From Bacillus sp. FJAT-52991 (lineage in GTDB: Bacteria > Bacillota > Bacilli > Bacillales > Domibacillaceae), in NCBI RefSeq assembly GCF_037201805.1, contig NZ_CP147404.1:2566001-2630000 (forward strand): a DNA stretch of 64,000 nt, given 5' to 3'. A program made the translations under genes and the position numbers. Positions 18,009-26,400 of this stretch are shown piece by piece. Each line of letters opens with the position of its first letter. Positions within the stretch are counted from its first letter, which is position 1. A model generated the notes under the pieces. That model made no database searches. It saw only the letters and a list, made by a program, of their open reading frames with translations, and had not been told where the DNA came from.

Positions 18009-18936
18009 ACGCCCACTCAATTGTTCGTTTGATTCCTTCTTCTATCGAAGTGGTTGGCTGAAATCCTAGTTCCTGTTTCGCTTTTGAAATATCGGCCCAT
18101 GTTGAAAAAACATCCCCCACTCGATGGTCACCGTAGCGAATGTCCATTTGCGGAAACTCTTTTGTCAGTAGCTCTAACAGCCGAGTCATGCTTGTCGGAG
18201 AACCCGCTCCAATGTTCCAAACGGCATAGTTTTGATGATCATTTAAGCTTAATAGGATGCCATTGACGACATCATCAACATACGTATAATCACGCCCGCT
18301 TCCCTTGCCATAAATCTCAATCGTTTCACCATTCATCGCTTGTTTAATGAATTTTGCCACCGCCATATCCGGTCGTCCCCAAGGTCCATACACCGTAAAA
18401 AAACGGAGGATTGATACCGAATAAGAATAAAGACTAGCATATACATGACAAAACGATTCCGCACTCCATTTCGAAGCGGCATATGGGGAGATCACTCGTC
18501 CATTGGCCATCTCTTCATTTAACGGAATCTCTGGCTGCTCACCATATACGGAAGAAGAAGAAGCGAAAACAACCTTCTTTACATCTGCCTTTCCCGCTGC
18601 TTCAAGCACATTAATTGTTATCTTAACATCATAATCCACATACAATAATGGCTCCTTCAGTGAATAAGACACACCTGGTAAAGCGGCCAAATGAATGATC
18701 GCATCTGGACGTATTAGACCGATGAGCTCTACCGTTTTCTCTCGATCAAGTAAATTATGCTCATAAAAATGAACTGAGCCCGCTTGACTGACAACTTCTA
18801 TATGCTTTTTCTTTCGTACTGGGGAATAATACGGGTGGAAATGATCAATGATATGCACTTCTTGCCCCTCTTTAAGTAACTGAGTCGCTGTGTGCATCCC
18901 AATAAATCCTGCACCACCTGTGATTACAATTTTCAT
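17986..18936 (-). CDS. NAD-dependent epimerase, UDP-glucuronate 4-epimerase-like
   Basis: A 316-residue extended short-chain dehydrogenase that interconverts nucleotide sugars. It has the NAD-binding GGAGFIGMHTA (7-17), SSSSVYGEQP, and the catalytic YAASK with Tyr and Lys. The region after the nucleotide motif, IDHFHPYYSPVRKKKH, resembles the NxYYDxxLKxxR segment of CapI-type UDP-glucuronate epimerases. It is the first gene of the 18.9-14.9 kb glycan operon and would supply its sugar donor. The exact sugar cannot be fixed from sequence alone. Confidence 0.8.
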   Translation of the reverse strand: MKIVITGGAGFIGMHTATQLLKEGQEVHIIDHFHPYYSPVRKKKHIEVVSQAGSVHFYEHNLLDREKTVELIGLIRPDAIIHLAALPGVSYSLKEPLLYVDYDVKITINVLEAAGKADVKKVVFASSSSVYGEQPEIPLNEEMANGRVISPYAASKWSAESFCHVYASLYSYSVSILRFFTVYGPWGRPDMAVAKFIKQAMNGETIEIYGKGSGRDYTYVDDVVNGILLSLNDHQNYAVWNIGAGSPTSMTRLLELLTKEFPQMDIRYGDHRVGDVFSTWADISKAKQELGFQPTTSIEEGIKRTIEWAYENKAYL

Positions 18937-18995
18937 CTTTTTTCACTCTTTCTATTTCAACGTCACACGTCATTGTATCACAGTTTAAAAGAAAA

Positions 18996-19028
18996 ATAGA
19001 AAAGCCGCTTTTTTTAAAAAACGGCTTC
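18996..19028 (-). terminator. Terminator after the lipoprotein gene
   Basis: AAGCCG (19002-19007) pairs with CGGCTT (19022-19027) with an A/T-rich extension of the stem, and is followed on the minus strand by TTTTCTATTTTTC. It separates the Fur-controlled lipoprotein from the epimerase gene. Confidence 0.7.
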
Positions 19029-19041
19029 CTGTTTCCATGTC

Positions 19042-20241
19042 TTATTTAATCTGGTTAACTCCAGACATAATTTCTTCGCTTAATGCTTTCGCTTCATCTG
19101 CTTTTCCATTGGCAACAGCTTCAAACCATTTTTCTGCTTTTTCATGCAGTTCAGCAGTTTTTTCTTCACCTAGCTGTTTCTCTAATTGAAGGTCAATCAT
19201 GTTCATGAACATGTTAGCTTCTAACGCTTCAACTTTTGCATCGAGAGCTTTGTTAGCTTCTAACGCTTCTGGTACTTTTTGATGATAGTTTGTGATTTTG
19301 CCGATAATCGCTGTATTAAACAGACTATTTACTTCTGCAGCTTTGATTGTTTTTGGATCCGTATCAAGGGAGAATAATTCATCTAATTTCTTAGCCGCTT
19401 CTTCATTTCCGCCTGATAAAGATTCTTTAATCGCTTGAAGGAATCCGTATCCTTCTGCTTGCATAATCTTTAACTCGTCTTCTTTTCCTTCAGCCACCGC
19501 TGCTTCGATTTTCTCAGCATAGCCGTTTGCTGCTAAGTAGTACACTTTATAAATTGATTTATCTGTTAATTGAACATATACTTGGAAATCATCTGCATTT
19601 CCAGCTGTTAATGCTTCTTCTTGTACTTTCAAACCGTTGCGAATATTTTCAGCCACGCTATCTTCCCCAGAAAGCTCATAATATGTATCGCGCTTTTCAG
19701 CTGTTGGGATAAATACGTTTTCAGCTAATTGCTTAATCTCACCAAACATTGCTTTTGCTTCATCTGTTTTCTTCTCAGCTAATGCCGCGCTCGCATCTTT
19801 TTGCAGACGCTTTTGCTTTTGATAGAAATAAGATTGTGTTAATTTATCCACCAATTGCATAGAAACAACCGGTTCCAACTCACCTGTTTTACCCGCTTCA
19901 ATCGCTGCTTCGATTCCTTGAGCGTATTCCCCATTTACTTCATTAATCGCCGCTTGCAGCTGTTCTGTATAAGCTTTTTCCACAGCAGCCCAATCTACTT
20001 CGCCGCCTTCTTTTAGCTTATCTTTTTCAGCAGAAAATACTTGATGAGCCTCAATTTGTGCCGCTACAGCTCCTTTTGTTTCAGCTGGTGCTTGCTCTTG
20101 ATCTTTCGCTTCCTCAGCCGGCTTTGTTTCTTCTTGCTTTTTTTCTTCTTTCGGTGCTTCTTCTGTGCCTCCACAGCCAGCTAGAACCGTCCCCGCTACT
20201 AAAAATGAAGCAAATACCGCTTGTAACTCTCTCTTTTTCAT
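19042..20241 (-). CDS. Fur-controlled lipoprotein of unknown function
   Basis: A 399-residue protein with a lipoprotein signal (MKKRELQ, hydrophobic core, LAGC with Cys23 as anchor). An acidic Glu/Lys/Ala-rich linker follows to about residue 60. The rest is almost wholly helical, with repeated units of the type KAYTEQL, EAAIEAGKxxELE, EAAVAEGKEDELK and EALxAGN that suggest a multi-helix repeat. No known domain was recognised. The promoter has a Fur box inside its spacer, so it should be made when iron is short; it may bind iron, haem or a siderophore, or work with the FTR1 pair (inference). It is transcribed alone. Confidence 0.75.
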   Translation of the reverse strand: MKKRELQAVFASFLVAGTVLAGCGGTEEAPKEEKKQEETKPAEEAKDQEQAPAETKGAVAAQIEAHQVFSAEKDKLKEGGEVDWAAVEKAYTEQLQAAINEVNGEYAQGIEAAIEAGKTGELEPVVSMQLVDKLTQSYFYQKQKRLQKDASAALAEKKTDEAKAMFGEIKQLAENVFIPTAEKRDTYYELSGEDSVAENIRNGLKVQEEALTAGNADDFQVYVQLTDKSIYKVYYLAANGYAEKIEAAVAEGKEDELKIMQAEGYGFLQAIKESLSGGNEEAAKKLDELFSLDTDPKTIKAAEVNSLFNTAIIGKITNYHQKVPEALEANKALDAKVEALEANMFMNMIDLQLEKQLGEEKTAELHEKAEKWFEAVANGKADEAKALSEEIMSGVNQIK

Positions 20242-20295
20242 GCTTATTCCTCCAAGATCACATTATTGATTGATAATCGATTTCAACATAAACAC

Positions 20296-20325
20296 ATTAT
20301 AGTAGAGAATGATTCTCATAGTCAA
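20296..20325 (-). promoter_or_regulatory. Fur-controlled promoter of the lipoprotein gene
   Basis: On the minus strand TTGACT (20325-20320), an 18-base spacer and TATAAT (20301-20296). The spacer is filled by TGAGAATCATTCTCT (20318-20304), a near-perfect 7-1-7 Fur box. Binding there would block RNA polymerase directly. Confidence 0.85.
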
Positions 20326-20343
20326 TGGTCATTTTCTATCAAT

Positions 20344-20378
20344 TAAAAAAACGCCCTCTGTCTATAACAGAAGGCGCT
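20344..20378 (-). terminator. Terminator of trxA
   Basis: GCGCCTTCTGT pairs with ACAGAGGGCG around a short loop and is followed on the minus strand by seven T. It lies just after the trxA stop. Confidence 0.85.
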
Positions 20379-20389
20379 TATGTATTTCA

Positions 20390-20704
20390 TTAAGCATGTT
20401 TATTAATTAATTCAGCTAATGCTTCTTTCGGTTGGAAACCAATCACTTTATCCACTGGTTGGCCATCTTTGAAAAGAATAAGAGTTGGAATGCTCATTAC
20501 ACCGAACTTTCCAGCTGTTTCTTGGTTATCATCTACATCGACTTTCACGACTTTTGCTTTGCCGTTTAATTCAGCATCTAGCTCTTCAAGTACTGGAGCA
20601 ATCATTTTACAAGGTCCGCACCAAGGAGCCCAGAAGTCTACAAGGACAAGCCCGTTTTCTGTTTCAGTTGAGAATGATTGATCAGTTGCATTTACAATTG
20701 CCAT
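20390..20704 (-). CDS. trxA: Thioredoxin
   Basis: General thiol-disulfide reductant of the cytoplasm. The 104 residues contain the active site WCGPC (Cys29, Cys32), the preceding VDFWAPW strand and the cis-proline segment SIPTL. AGGAGG precedes the ATG. In B. subtilis it lies next to uvrC; here about 9 kb of accessory genes separate the two. A perfect palindrome over its promoter suggests an added control. Confidence 0.97.
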   Translation of the reverse strand: MAIVNATDQSFSTETENGLVLVDFWAPWCGPCKMIAPVLEELDAELNGKAKVVKVDVDDNQETAGKFGVMSIPTLILFKDGQPVDKVIGFQPKEALAELINKHA

Positions 20705-20727
20705 TGAAAATTACCTCCTAAAATAAC

Positions 20728-20749
20728 GATATACTATGGATAGTATATC
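20728..20749. promoter_or_regulatory. Palindrome over the trxA promoter -10
   Basis: GATATACTAT-GG-ATAGTATATC is a perfect 10-bp inverted repeat 24 bases upstream of the trxA ATG. Its arm contains TATACT, a good -10 on the minus strand. This arrangement suits a repressor operator or a short 5' hairpin; the cognate regulator is unknown. Confidence 0.55.
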
Positions 20750-20841
20750 ATCGTTTATAACATGATGCGAATTTTTTGCTTTAAAACTACTTTGCCCATC
20801 GAAATTGATTATATACCTAGAATCGATGTTCGTAGACCATG

Positions 20842-20875
20842 AAAAAGCTGCTAGTCTATATTGGACTAGCAGCTT
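20842..20875 (-). terminator. Terminator of the fad/etf operon
   Basis: AAGCTGCTAGTC (20845-20856) pairs perfectly with GACTAGCAGCTT (20864-20875). On the minus strand the stem ends in TTTTTC, 10 bases after the etfA stop. Confidence 0.9.
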
Positions 20876-20884
20876 CTGATCACA

Positions 20885-21865
20885 TTAAGAAGAAACAACT
20901 TTTAATTTTTTAAATTCTTCTGTTAGCATTGGTACGACGTCAAAAAGATCACCAACAATGCCGTAGTCAGCTACACTAAAGATGCTTGCCTCTGGATCTT
21001 TATTGATCGCTACAATCACCTTTGAGTTAGACATTCCAGCTAAATGCTGGATTGCTCCAGAAATTCCGCAAGCGATATACAGGTCAGGTGTAACGACTTT
21101 ACCTGTTTGCCCAATTTGTAAGGAGTAATCACAATAATCCGCATCACAAGCTCCACGAGAGGCACCAACCGCTCCGCCAAGTACGTCGGCAAGCTCTTTT
21201 AATGGCCCAAAGCCCTCTTCACTTTTCACGCCGCGTCCGCCAGCAACGATAACTTTCGCTTCTGATAGATCCACACCTTCGCTTGTTTTACGAACCACTT
21301 CTTGAATGATGGTACGAATATCTTTAATATTCGCAGAAGCCGATGATACATCGCCTGAACGAGATTCATCTTTTTCAAGCGGTGTAATATTGTTTGGACG
21401 AACAGTCGCAAGAACAATTCCTTCGCTGACTGCTTTCTTTTCAAATGCTTTTCCGGAATAAATCGGACGTGTAAAGACAATCTCTCCGCCCTCTTCTTCC
21501 ACAGCTGTTGCATCAGAAATTAAGCCCGCTTCTAGCTTCGCTGCAATTTTCGGTGATAAATCTTTCCCTAATGCTGTATGACCAAAGACGATTCCCTCTG
21601 GACTTTCTTGATCTACAACAGCTAACAACGCTTGTGAGAAACCGTCAGATGTGTATTGAGCTAGCTTCTCATCTTCCACCGTCACCACTCGATCCGCACC
21701 GTAATGAATCATTTGCGCAGCGTATGAGCTTACAGAATCACCTAGTAATACCCCAACTACTTCTCCGCCTTCTGCTACTTTCTTTCCAGCTGCAATTGCT
21801 TCAAAAGATACATTTCTTAATGCTCCGTCACGAACTTCACCTAATACTAATACTTTTTTTCCCAT
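20885..21865 (-). CDS. etfA: Electron transfer flavoprotein alpha subunit
   Basis: It accepts electrons from acyl-CoA dehydrogenases during fatty acid oxidation. The 326 residues have an N-terminal alpha/beta domain and the conserved C-terminal FAD domain: VVAGGRGVKSEEGFG, GASRGACDADYC, QIGQTGKVVTPDLYIACGIS, and VAINKDPEASIFSVADYGIVGD. It starts 19 bases after etfB and ends the fadR-fadB-etfB-etfA operon. Length and motifs are normal. Confidence 0.97.
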   Translation of the reverse strand: MGKKVLVLGEVRDGALRNVSFEAIAAGKKVAEGGEVVGVLLGDSVSSYAAQMIHYGADRVVTVEDEKLAQYTSDGFSQALLAVVDQESPEGIVFGHTALGKDLSPKIAAKLEAGLISDATAVEEEGGEIVFTRPIYSGKAFEKKAVSEGIVLATVRPNNITPLEKDESRSGDVSSASANIKDIRTIIQEVVRKTSEGVDLSEAKVIVAGGRGVKSEEGFGPLKELADVLGGAVGASRGACDADYCDYSLQIGQTGKVVTPDLYIACGISGAIQHLAGMSNSKVIVAINKDPEASIFSVADYGIVGDLFDVVPMLTEEFKKLKVVSS

Positions 21866-21884
21866 GTTTGTCCCCTCCTGTCAG

Positions 21885-22658
21885 TTAAATCACTTTCGCT
21901 TCTTTATGCAATGCATTAACAAGTTCTGCTACTTGATCGCTTAAATCGCCTTCTAGTACACGACCTGCTTCTTTTTTCGGCGGTAGAAAAATGTCAATTG
22001 TTTTTGTTTTTGTTTCAACATCTTCTTCCTCTAGATCTAAATCATCAAGCTCTAATTCTTCCAGTGGCTTTTTCTTCGCTTTCATAATTCCTGGTAAAGA
22101 TGGATAACGTGGTTCATTTAATCCTTGTTGTGCTGTCACTAATAAAGGAAGCGCTGTTTGGATTTTTTCGGAATCCCCTTCAACGTCACGAACAATGTTT
22201 ACCGTCTCGCCATCGATTTCAATGTTTGTAATGGTTGTCACGTAAGGAATGTCTAATAGTTCCGCTACACGAGGGCCTACTTGACCGCTACCGCCGTCGA
22301 TTGCTACGTTACCAGCGATGATCAAATCCGCCTCTTTATCTTTTAAATACTCAGCCAAAATTTTAGCTGTCGTAAATTGATCTCCATCTTCAATGTCGTC
22401 CTCGATATTGATCAGAACCGCTTTATCTGCGCCCATCGCAAGAGCTGTGCGAAGTTGCTTTTCACTTTCTTCTGTTCCGACAGAAACGACAGTTACTTCG
22501 CCACCTTTATCGTCACGGATTTGAATCGCTTCTTCAACCGCATACTCATCATATGGGTTAATGATAAATTCTGCTCCGTCTTCTTGAATCGCACCGTTAG
22601 CCACGGAAATTTTTTCTTCTGTATCAAATGTTCTCTTTAACAATACGTAGATGTTCAT
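21885..22658 (-). CDS. etfB: Electron transfer flavoprotein beta subunit
   Basis: Partner of EtfA; it binds AMP and helps shuttle electrons from beta-oxidation. The 257 residues contain NPYDEYAVEEA near residue 35, the DGGSGQVGPRVAE loop, and the late AQQGLNEPRYPSLPGIMKAKKKPLEE, a family signature region. AGGAGG lies before the ATG. It sits between fadB and etfA in the usual Bacillus order. Confidence 0.97.
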   Translation of the reverse strand: MNIYVLLKRTFDTEEKISVANGAIQEDGAEFIINPYDEYAVEEAIQIRDDKGGEVTVVSVGTEESEKQLRTALAMGADKAVLINIEDDIEDGDQFTTAKILAEYLKDKEADLIIAGNVAIDGGSGQVGPRVAELLDIPYVTTITNIEIDGETVNIVRDVEGDSEKIQTALPLLVTAQQGLNEPRYPSLPGIMKAKKKPLEELELDDLDLEEEDVETKTKTIDIFLPPKKEAGRVLEGDLSDQVAELVNALHKEAKVI

Positions 22659-22725
22659 ATTTTCCCCTCCTGCATTCTTAACTTTCTATGCTTTTAAAAG
22701 ATTGTGAAAATTTTTCACAAAAAAA

Positions 22726-23499
22726 TTATTGACCTGTAAATTCGGGCTGGCGTTTTTCGATAAATGCTTGAATGCCTTCTTTCGCATCTTCTGAAACAAA
22801 CACAACCCCGAAGGAATCCGCTTCCTTTTGCACGCCTTTATAGTATTCAGCGTGTTTTGAATAGTTTAGTAGCTCGATAGCTGCTTTGATGCTAACTGGG
22901 CTTTTTTGTGCTATTTTTGCTGCCATTTCCCTTGCTTTTGGCAACAGTTCTTCATCATCATAGGCGTGGTTGGCAAGACCCCATTGAACCGCTTCTTTTC
23001 CTGAAATCGGCTCACTTGTCAACAGCATTTCTGCCGCTTTCGCCATGCCTACATATCGCGGTAGACGCTGTGATCCAGCGAATCCAGGGACAAGACCAAG
23101 GGATAACTCAGGCAACCCAAGCTTGGCCTTTTCCGTTACCAGTCGAATATGACAGCTCATCGCTAACTCTAAGCCACCGCCAAGTGCCGCCCCATGAATA
23201 GCGGCAATCACTGGTTTCGAAAAGGTTTCAATTCTTTCGAATACACGTTGTCCTCTTGCAGCGAGCTGTGAAAACTCTTCTCCTGTCTCGATGGAGGTAA
23301 ACTCCTTAATATCGGCTCCAGCTGAGAAAAATCTACCTTCTCCCTTCAGTAGAAGGACTCGAATATCTTGATCCGCTTCGATTTCATCTAACACATGATC
23401 GATTTCTTCAATCAATGCACCAGATAAAGCATTGGCCGGTGGACGCTTAATTGTGATTTCAGCCACTCGGCCCACTTTTTCCAAAGATATGTACTCCAT
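22726..23499 (-). CDS. fadB: Enoyl-CoA hydratase (crotonase family)
   Basis: It hydrates trans-2-enoyl-CoA in beta-oxidation. The 257 residues show the crotonase oxyanion-hole segments FSAGADIKEF (about 60-69) and AALGGGLELAMSCHIR. PELSLGLVPGFAGSQRLPR carries the catalytic region; only one of the two acidic residues of classical hydratases is evident, as in B. subtilis FadB (YsiB). It lies between fadR and etfB. Confidence 0.9.
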   Translation of the reverse strand: MEYISLEKVGRVAEITIKRPPANALSGALIEEIDHVLDEIEADQDIRVLLLKGEGRFFSAGADIKEFTSIETGEEFSQLAARGQRVFERIETFSKPVIAAIHGAALGGGLELAMSCHIRLVTEKAKLGLPELSLGLVPGFAGSQRLPRYVGMAKAAEMLLTSEPISGKEAVQWGLANHAYDDEELLPKAREMAAKIAQKSPVSIKAAIELLNYSKHAEYYKGVQKEADSFGVVFVSEDAKEGIQAFIEKRQPEFTGQ

Positions 23500-23526
23500 T
23501 TTCTCACCATCCCTTTATTCCATTCT

Positions 23527-24111
23527 TTAGCGGGCAGAAAATCCATTCAATAACATGTCTCCCACTTCTGATGCAAGCGATTTGAGATCATATTTTTGAT
23601 CATTCATCACCCAAGTGGTAACGGTTTCATCCATCGTCCCAAAAATCATTTGCCTAGCGAGTAAGATATTTAACGATCCCTTAAACTCACCCGTACGTAC
23701 GCCCTCTTTTAAAACATCATCTATTAACAGCAAATAATCTTTGATCACTGCATTAATTTGCAGGCGCAGCTCCTTGATCGACTGGCGAACCTCTAGCTGA
23801 GTGACGACAGCTAAATGGGGATCTTCCGACAAGATTTTAAAATGATTTTCTACCAACACTAATAACTTCTCCGCCGCTGTCGATTTTCCTGCTACAGCTT
23901 CTCGAATTTTTGCTACAAAGTCCCCCATTTTTTCCCGGAACAAAGAAATTAATATATCGTCTTTATTTTTAAAGTACAAATAAATCGTACCATCCGCTAC
24001 GCTTGCTTGTTTCGCAATCTTAGAAACTTGCGCTTGGTGATAACCGTTCTCTGCAATCACAACGACTGCTGCATCAATGATTTGGCGGTATTTTGGTTTG
24101 TTTTTTTTCAA
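23527..24111 (-). CDS. fadR: TetR-family fatty acid degradation regulator FadR
   Basis: This repressor of fatty-acid degradation genes is released by long-chain acyl-CoA (B. subtilis YsiA). The 194 residues have an N-terminal TetR helix-turn-helix (YRQIIDAAVVVIAENGYHQA, then ADGTIYLYFKNKDDI) and a helical ligand domain. The start is a TTG at 24111 after AGGAGGGGCAGCTG. A matching operator lies just upstream, so autoregulation of fadR-fadB-etfBA is expected. lcfA is upstream. Confidence 0.95.
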   Translation of the reverse strand: MKKNKPKYRQIIDAAVVVIAENGYHQAQVSKIAKQASVADGTIYLYFKNKDDILISLFREKMGDFVAKIREAVAGKSTAAEKLLVLVENHFKILSEDPHLAVVTQLEVRQSIKELRLQINAVIKDYLLLIDDVLKEGVRTGEFKGSLNILLARQMIFGTMDETVTTWVMNDQKYDLKSLASEVGDMLLNGFSAR

Positions 24112-24134
24112 CAGCTGCCCCTCCTAACCAACAA

Positions 24135-24154
24135 ATGAATGACTATTCATTCAT
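24135..24154. promoter_or_regulatory. FadR operator
   Basis: ATGAATGACTATTCATTCAT is a near-perfect palindrome matching the FadR box of Bacillus (TGAATGAnTAnTCATTCA). It lies 24 bases upstream of the fadR TTG. Confidence 0.9.
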
Positions 24155-24207
24155 AATTCTATATTATCTTTTTTTTCTGAAATAGTCAAGAGGGCAGCTT
24201 GTTTCAG

Positions 24208-25902
24208 TTAACTCGTTTTCTCTAATTTCTTTTTTTCTTCGTCTACTAGTGCACGCCGCAAAATTTTTCCGACAGCTGTTTTTGGCAGTTCTTTTCGAAA
24301 TTCATAAATTTTTGGCACTTTATAAGGAGCGAGATGATCTCTAGCGAACGCGTTTATTTCCTCTTCCGTTACTTCATATCCTTCCTTCAATACGACGTAC
24401 GCCTTAACAGTTTCTCCGCGGTAAGGATCCGGTACGCCAGCAACGACTGTTTCTTGAATCGCTTCATGCTCATATAGTATTTCTTCCACTTCACGCGGAT
24501 AAATATTATATCCACCTGCAATAATCATATCTTTCTTGCGGTCAACGACATAAAAATAGCCTTTGTCATCCATGTAACCAATATCTCCCGTTAAAAACCA
24601 GCCATCTTTAAATGCCATTTCCGTCTCTTCTGGACGATTCCAATAGCCTTTCATAATTTGCGGCCCTTTCACGACAATTTCCCCTACTTCATGAGGTGGT
24701 AGAAATTCTCCTGTTTGCATGGAAATGATACCAGCATCCGTATCCGGCCACGGAACACCAATACTTCCTTTCACCCGTTCGCCATCCCAAAGGAAATTGC
24801 CGTGAACAATAGGGGACGTTTCTGACAAACCATATCCTTCTACCAATTTACCACCCGTGATTTTTTCAAATTTCTGCTGTACCTCGACTGGTAACGGAGC
24901 GGAACCGCTCAAGCAACCATGGATGGAGGAGAGATCATATTTTGGCAAATCCGGGTCATTCAATAACGCGATATATATCGTTGGAGCTCCTGGAAAAAGT
25001 GTCGCTTTTTGTTTCTCAATCGTCTTCAGTGTCGTTTTCGGATCAAACTTAGGCAACAACACCATTTTGTACCCTTGCATAATGGATAAGATCATCACAG
25101 TTGTCATGCCATACACATGAAAGAAAGGGATAATGCCAAGCACCACTTCTTCTCCATGCTTGCATTTGTACAGCCAAGCATCACACATCGTCGCATTCGA
25201 GACTAAATTTTTATGCGTGAGCATCACACCTTTTGGAAACCCTGTCGTCCCACCGGTATATTGAAGCAAGGCAAGATCTTCTTCAAAATTCAGTGGAATC
25301 TCTATTTCTTCTGCTGTTTCATTAGCTATTATTTTTTTGAATTCATGATTGATTCCTCGTTCTTCGATGTGAACGACGAGACCTGTTTGTTTCTTCTGAA
25401 TGTAAGGATAGATGATGTTTTTCGGAAAAGGCAAGTAATCTTTGACAGCGGTTACAATTAGATGTTCAAGATTTGTGTTTGCCCAAACACTGCGGACACG
25501 CGGATAGAGAATATCAAGAGTGATCATGACTTTAGAACCGGAGTCCTGCATTTGGTATTCAATCTCTCTTTCTGTATACAATGGATTCGTTTGAACAACA
25601 ATTCCCCCAGCATACAATACACCGAAATAGCTAATCACGGCTTGTGGGCCATTGGGCAGCATAATCGCTACTCGGTCTCCTTTTTCTACCCCTAGCTTTT
25701 GTAAATAGCGAGCTAGTTTTAAAGCAGACTCATACACTTCTGTAAACGTCAATTCTTTTCCTAAGAAATGTATGGCTATTTTATTAGGGTAATCATTCGC
25801 TGCCTTTGTTAAATACTGTTGAACGGGTTGCTCTTTATACGTCAAAGTCGTTGGTATCTCCTCTGGATATTGCGAAAGCCACCTCTTATCCGTCATCTCC
25901 AT
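24208..25902 (-). CDS. lcfA: Long-chain fatty acid-CoA ligase
   Basis: It activates fatty acids with ATP and CoA, feeding the fad/etf enzymes next to it. The 564 residues show the AMP-binding core YTGGTTGFPKGVMLTHKNL, then YGLSETSP, the GWFLTGDIGYMD hinge region and VDRKKDMIIAGGYNIYPREVEE. The C-terminal catalytic lysine lies in KTAVGKILRR. It is the first gene of the fatty acid block. A 17-bp-arm palindrome lies in its promoter and leader. Confidence 0.97.
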   Translation of the reverse strand: MEMTDKRWLSQYPEEIPTTLTYKEQPVQQYLTKAANDYPNKIAIHFLGKELTFTEVYESALKLARYLQKLGVEKGDRVAIMLPNGPQAVISYFGVLYAGGIVVQTNPLYTEREIEYQMQDSGSKVMITLDILYPRVRSVWANTNLEHLIVTAVKDYLPFPKNIIYPYIQKKQTGLVVHIEERGINHEFKKIIANETAEEIEIPLNFEEDLALLQYTGGTTGFPKGVMLTHKNLVSNATMCDAWLYKCKHGEEVVLGIIPFFHVYGMTTVMILSIMQGYKMVLLPKFDPKTTLKTIEKQKATLFPGAPTIYIALLNDPDLPKYDLSSIHGCLSGSAPLPVEVQQKFEKITGGKLVEGYGLSETSPIVHGNFLWDGERVKGSIGVPWPDTDAGIISMQTGEFLPPHEVGEIVVKGPQIMKGYWNRPEETEMAFKDGWFLTGDIGYMDDKGYFYVVDRKKDMIIAGGYNIYPREVEEILYEHEAIQETVVAGVPDPYRGETVKAYVVLKEGYEVTEEEINAFARDHLAPYKVPKIYEFRKELPKTAVGKILRRALVDEEKKKLEKTS

Positions 25903-25909
25903 CCCTCCT

Positions 25910-25973
25910 AATTAATTTAGAATATTTAAAATATTCTAAATTAATTATAATGCATTTTTATCATCGATGCCAA
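25910..25973 (-). promoter_or_regulatory. lcfA promoter with a long perfect palindrome
   Basis: On the minus strand TTGGCA (25973-25968), 18 bases, TATAAT (25949-25944). Overlapping the -10 and running into the leader is AATTAATTTAGAATATT (25910-25926), a 3-base loop and its perfect complement (25930-25946). It is not the FadR box, so a second regulator or an RNA hairpin is possible. Confidence 0.65.
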
Positions 25974-26002
25974 TCATTCTTAGCTTGCATTTTTCACTAA
26001 AT

Positions 26003-26400
26003 ATAAAGTGAAACTTCAATCAGTGGGGGTTTTCTTCATCCCCCACTGATGAAAAGAGAAACAAAGGCTAAAGTCGCAACGTCCTGTTGCAACGCCTTTG
26101 TAACCTGCATCGTGCAGGCCCGAATGGATCGGGCGTTTACTTTAAAAAGCGGAGGGCGTTTGTTCAGAGGCGACAAGCACAAGGCGAATCACTGAAGAGG
26201 CGTTCTTTGCCTCATCAGCGATTTGACTTGTGACCTCGAGCCTCTAACGCCCGCAGCTGGATTTGGGCTGTTGATCCCCCACCTACACGGCTACGCTCCT
26301 TCTGCCATGTTGAGGTGGGGGTCTTACAGCCCGTTAATGCGGGATAAAGAAACTCGACTTCTCCACCATCATTACGTGCGGCGGAGAAGCCAAGCTGTTT
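26003..26400. repeat. Strongly structured non-coding element (ncRNA or transposon remnant)
   Basis: About 400 bases between lcfA and swrC hold no credible gene but many stems: ATCAGTGGGGG (26019-26029) with 26040-26050; ACAAAGGC (26061-26068) with 26094-26101 enclosing GCAAC/GTTGC; CCTGCA/TGCAGG (26104-26118); a multi-part arm 26154-26171 with 26240-26252; GAGGC/GCCTC; and GGGCTGT (26265-26271) with 26326-26332 enclosing CCCCCACCT/AGGTGGGGG. The first 20 bases recur exactly at 60248. Orientation is unknown. It may be a structured RNA, or an IS200/IS605-like non-autonomous element with its guide-RNA-like end; there is no transposase. Confidence 0.65.
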
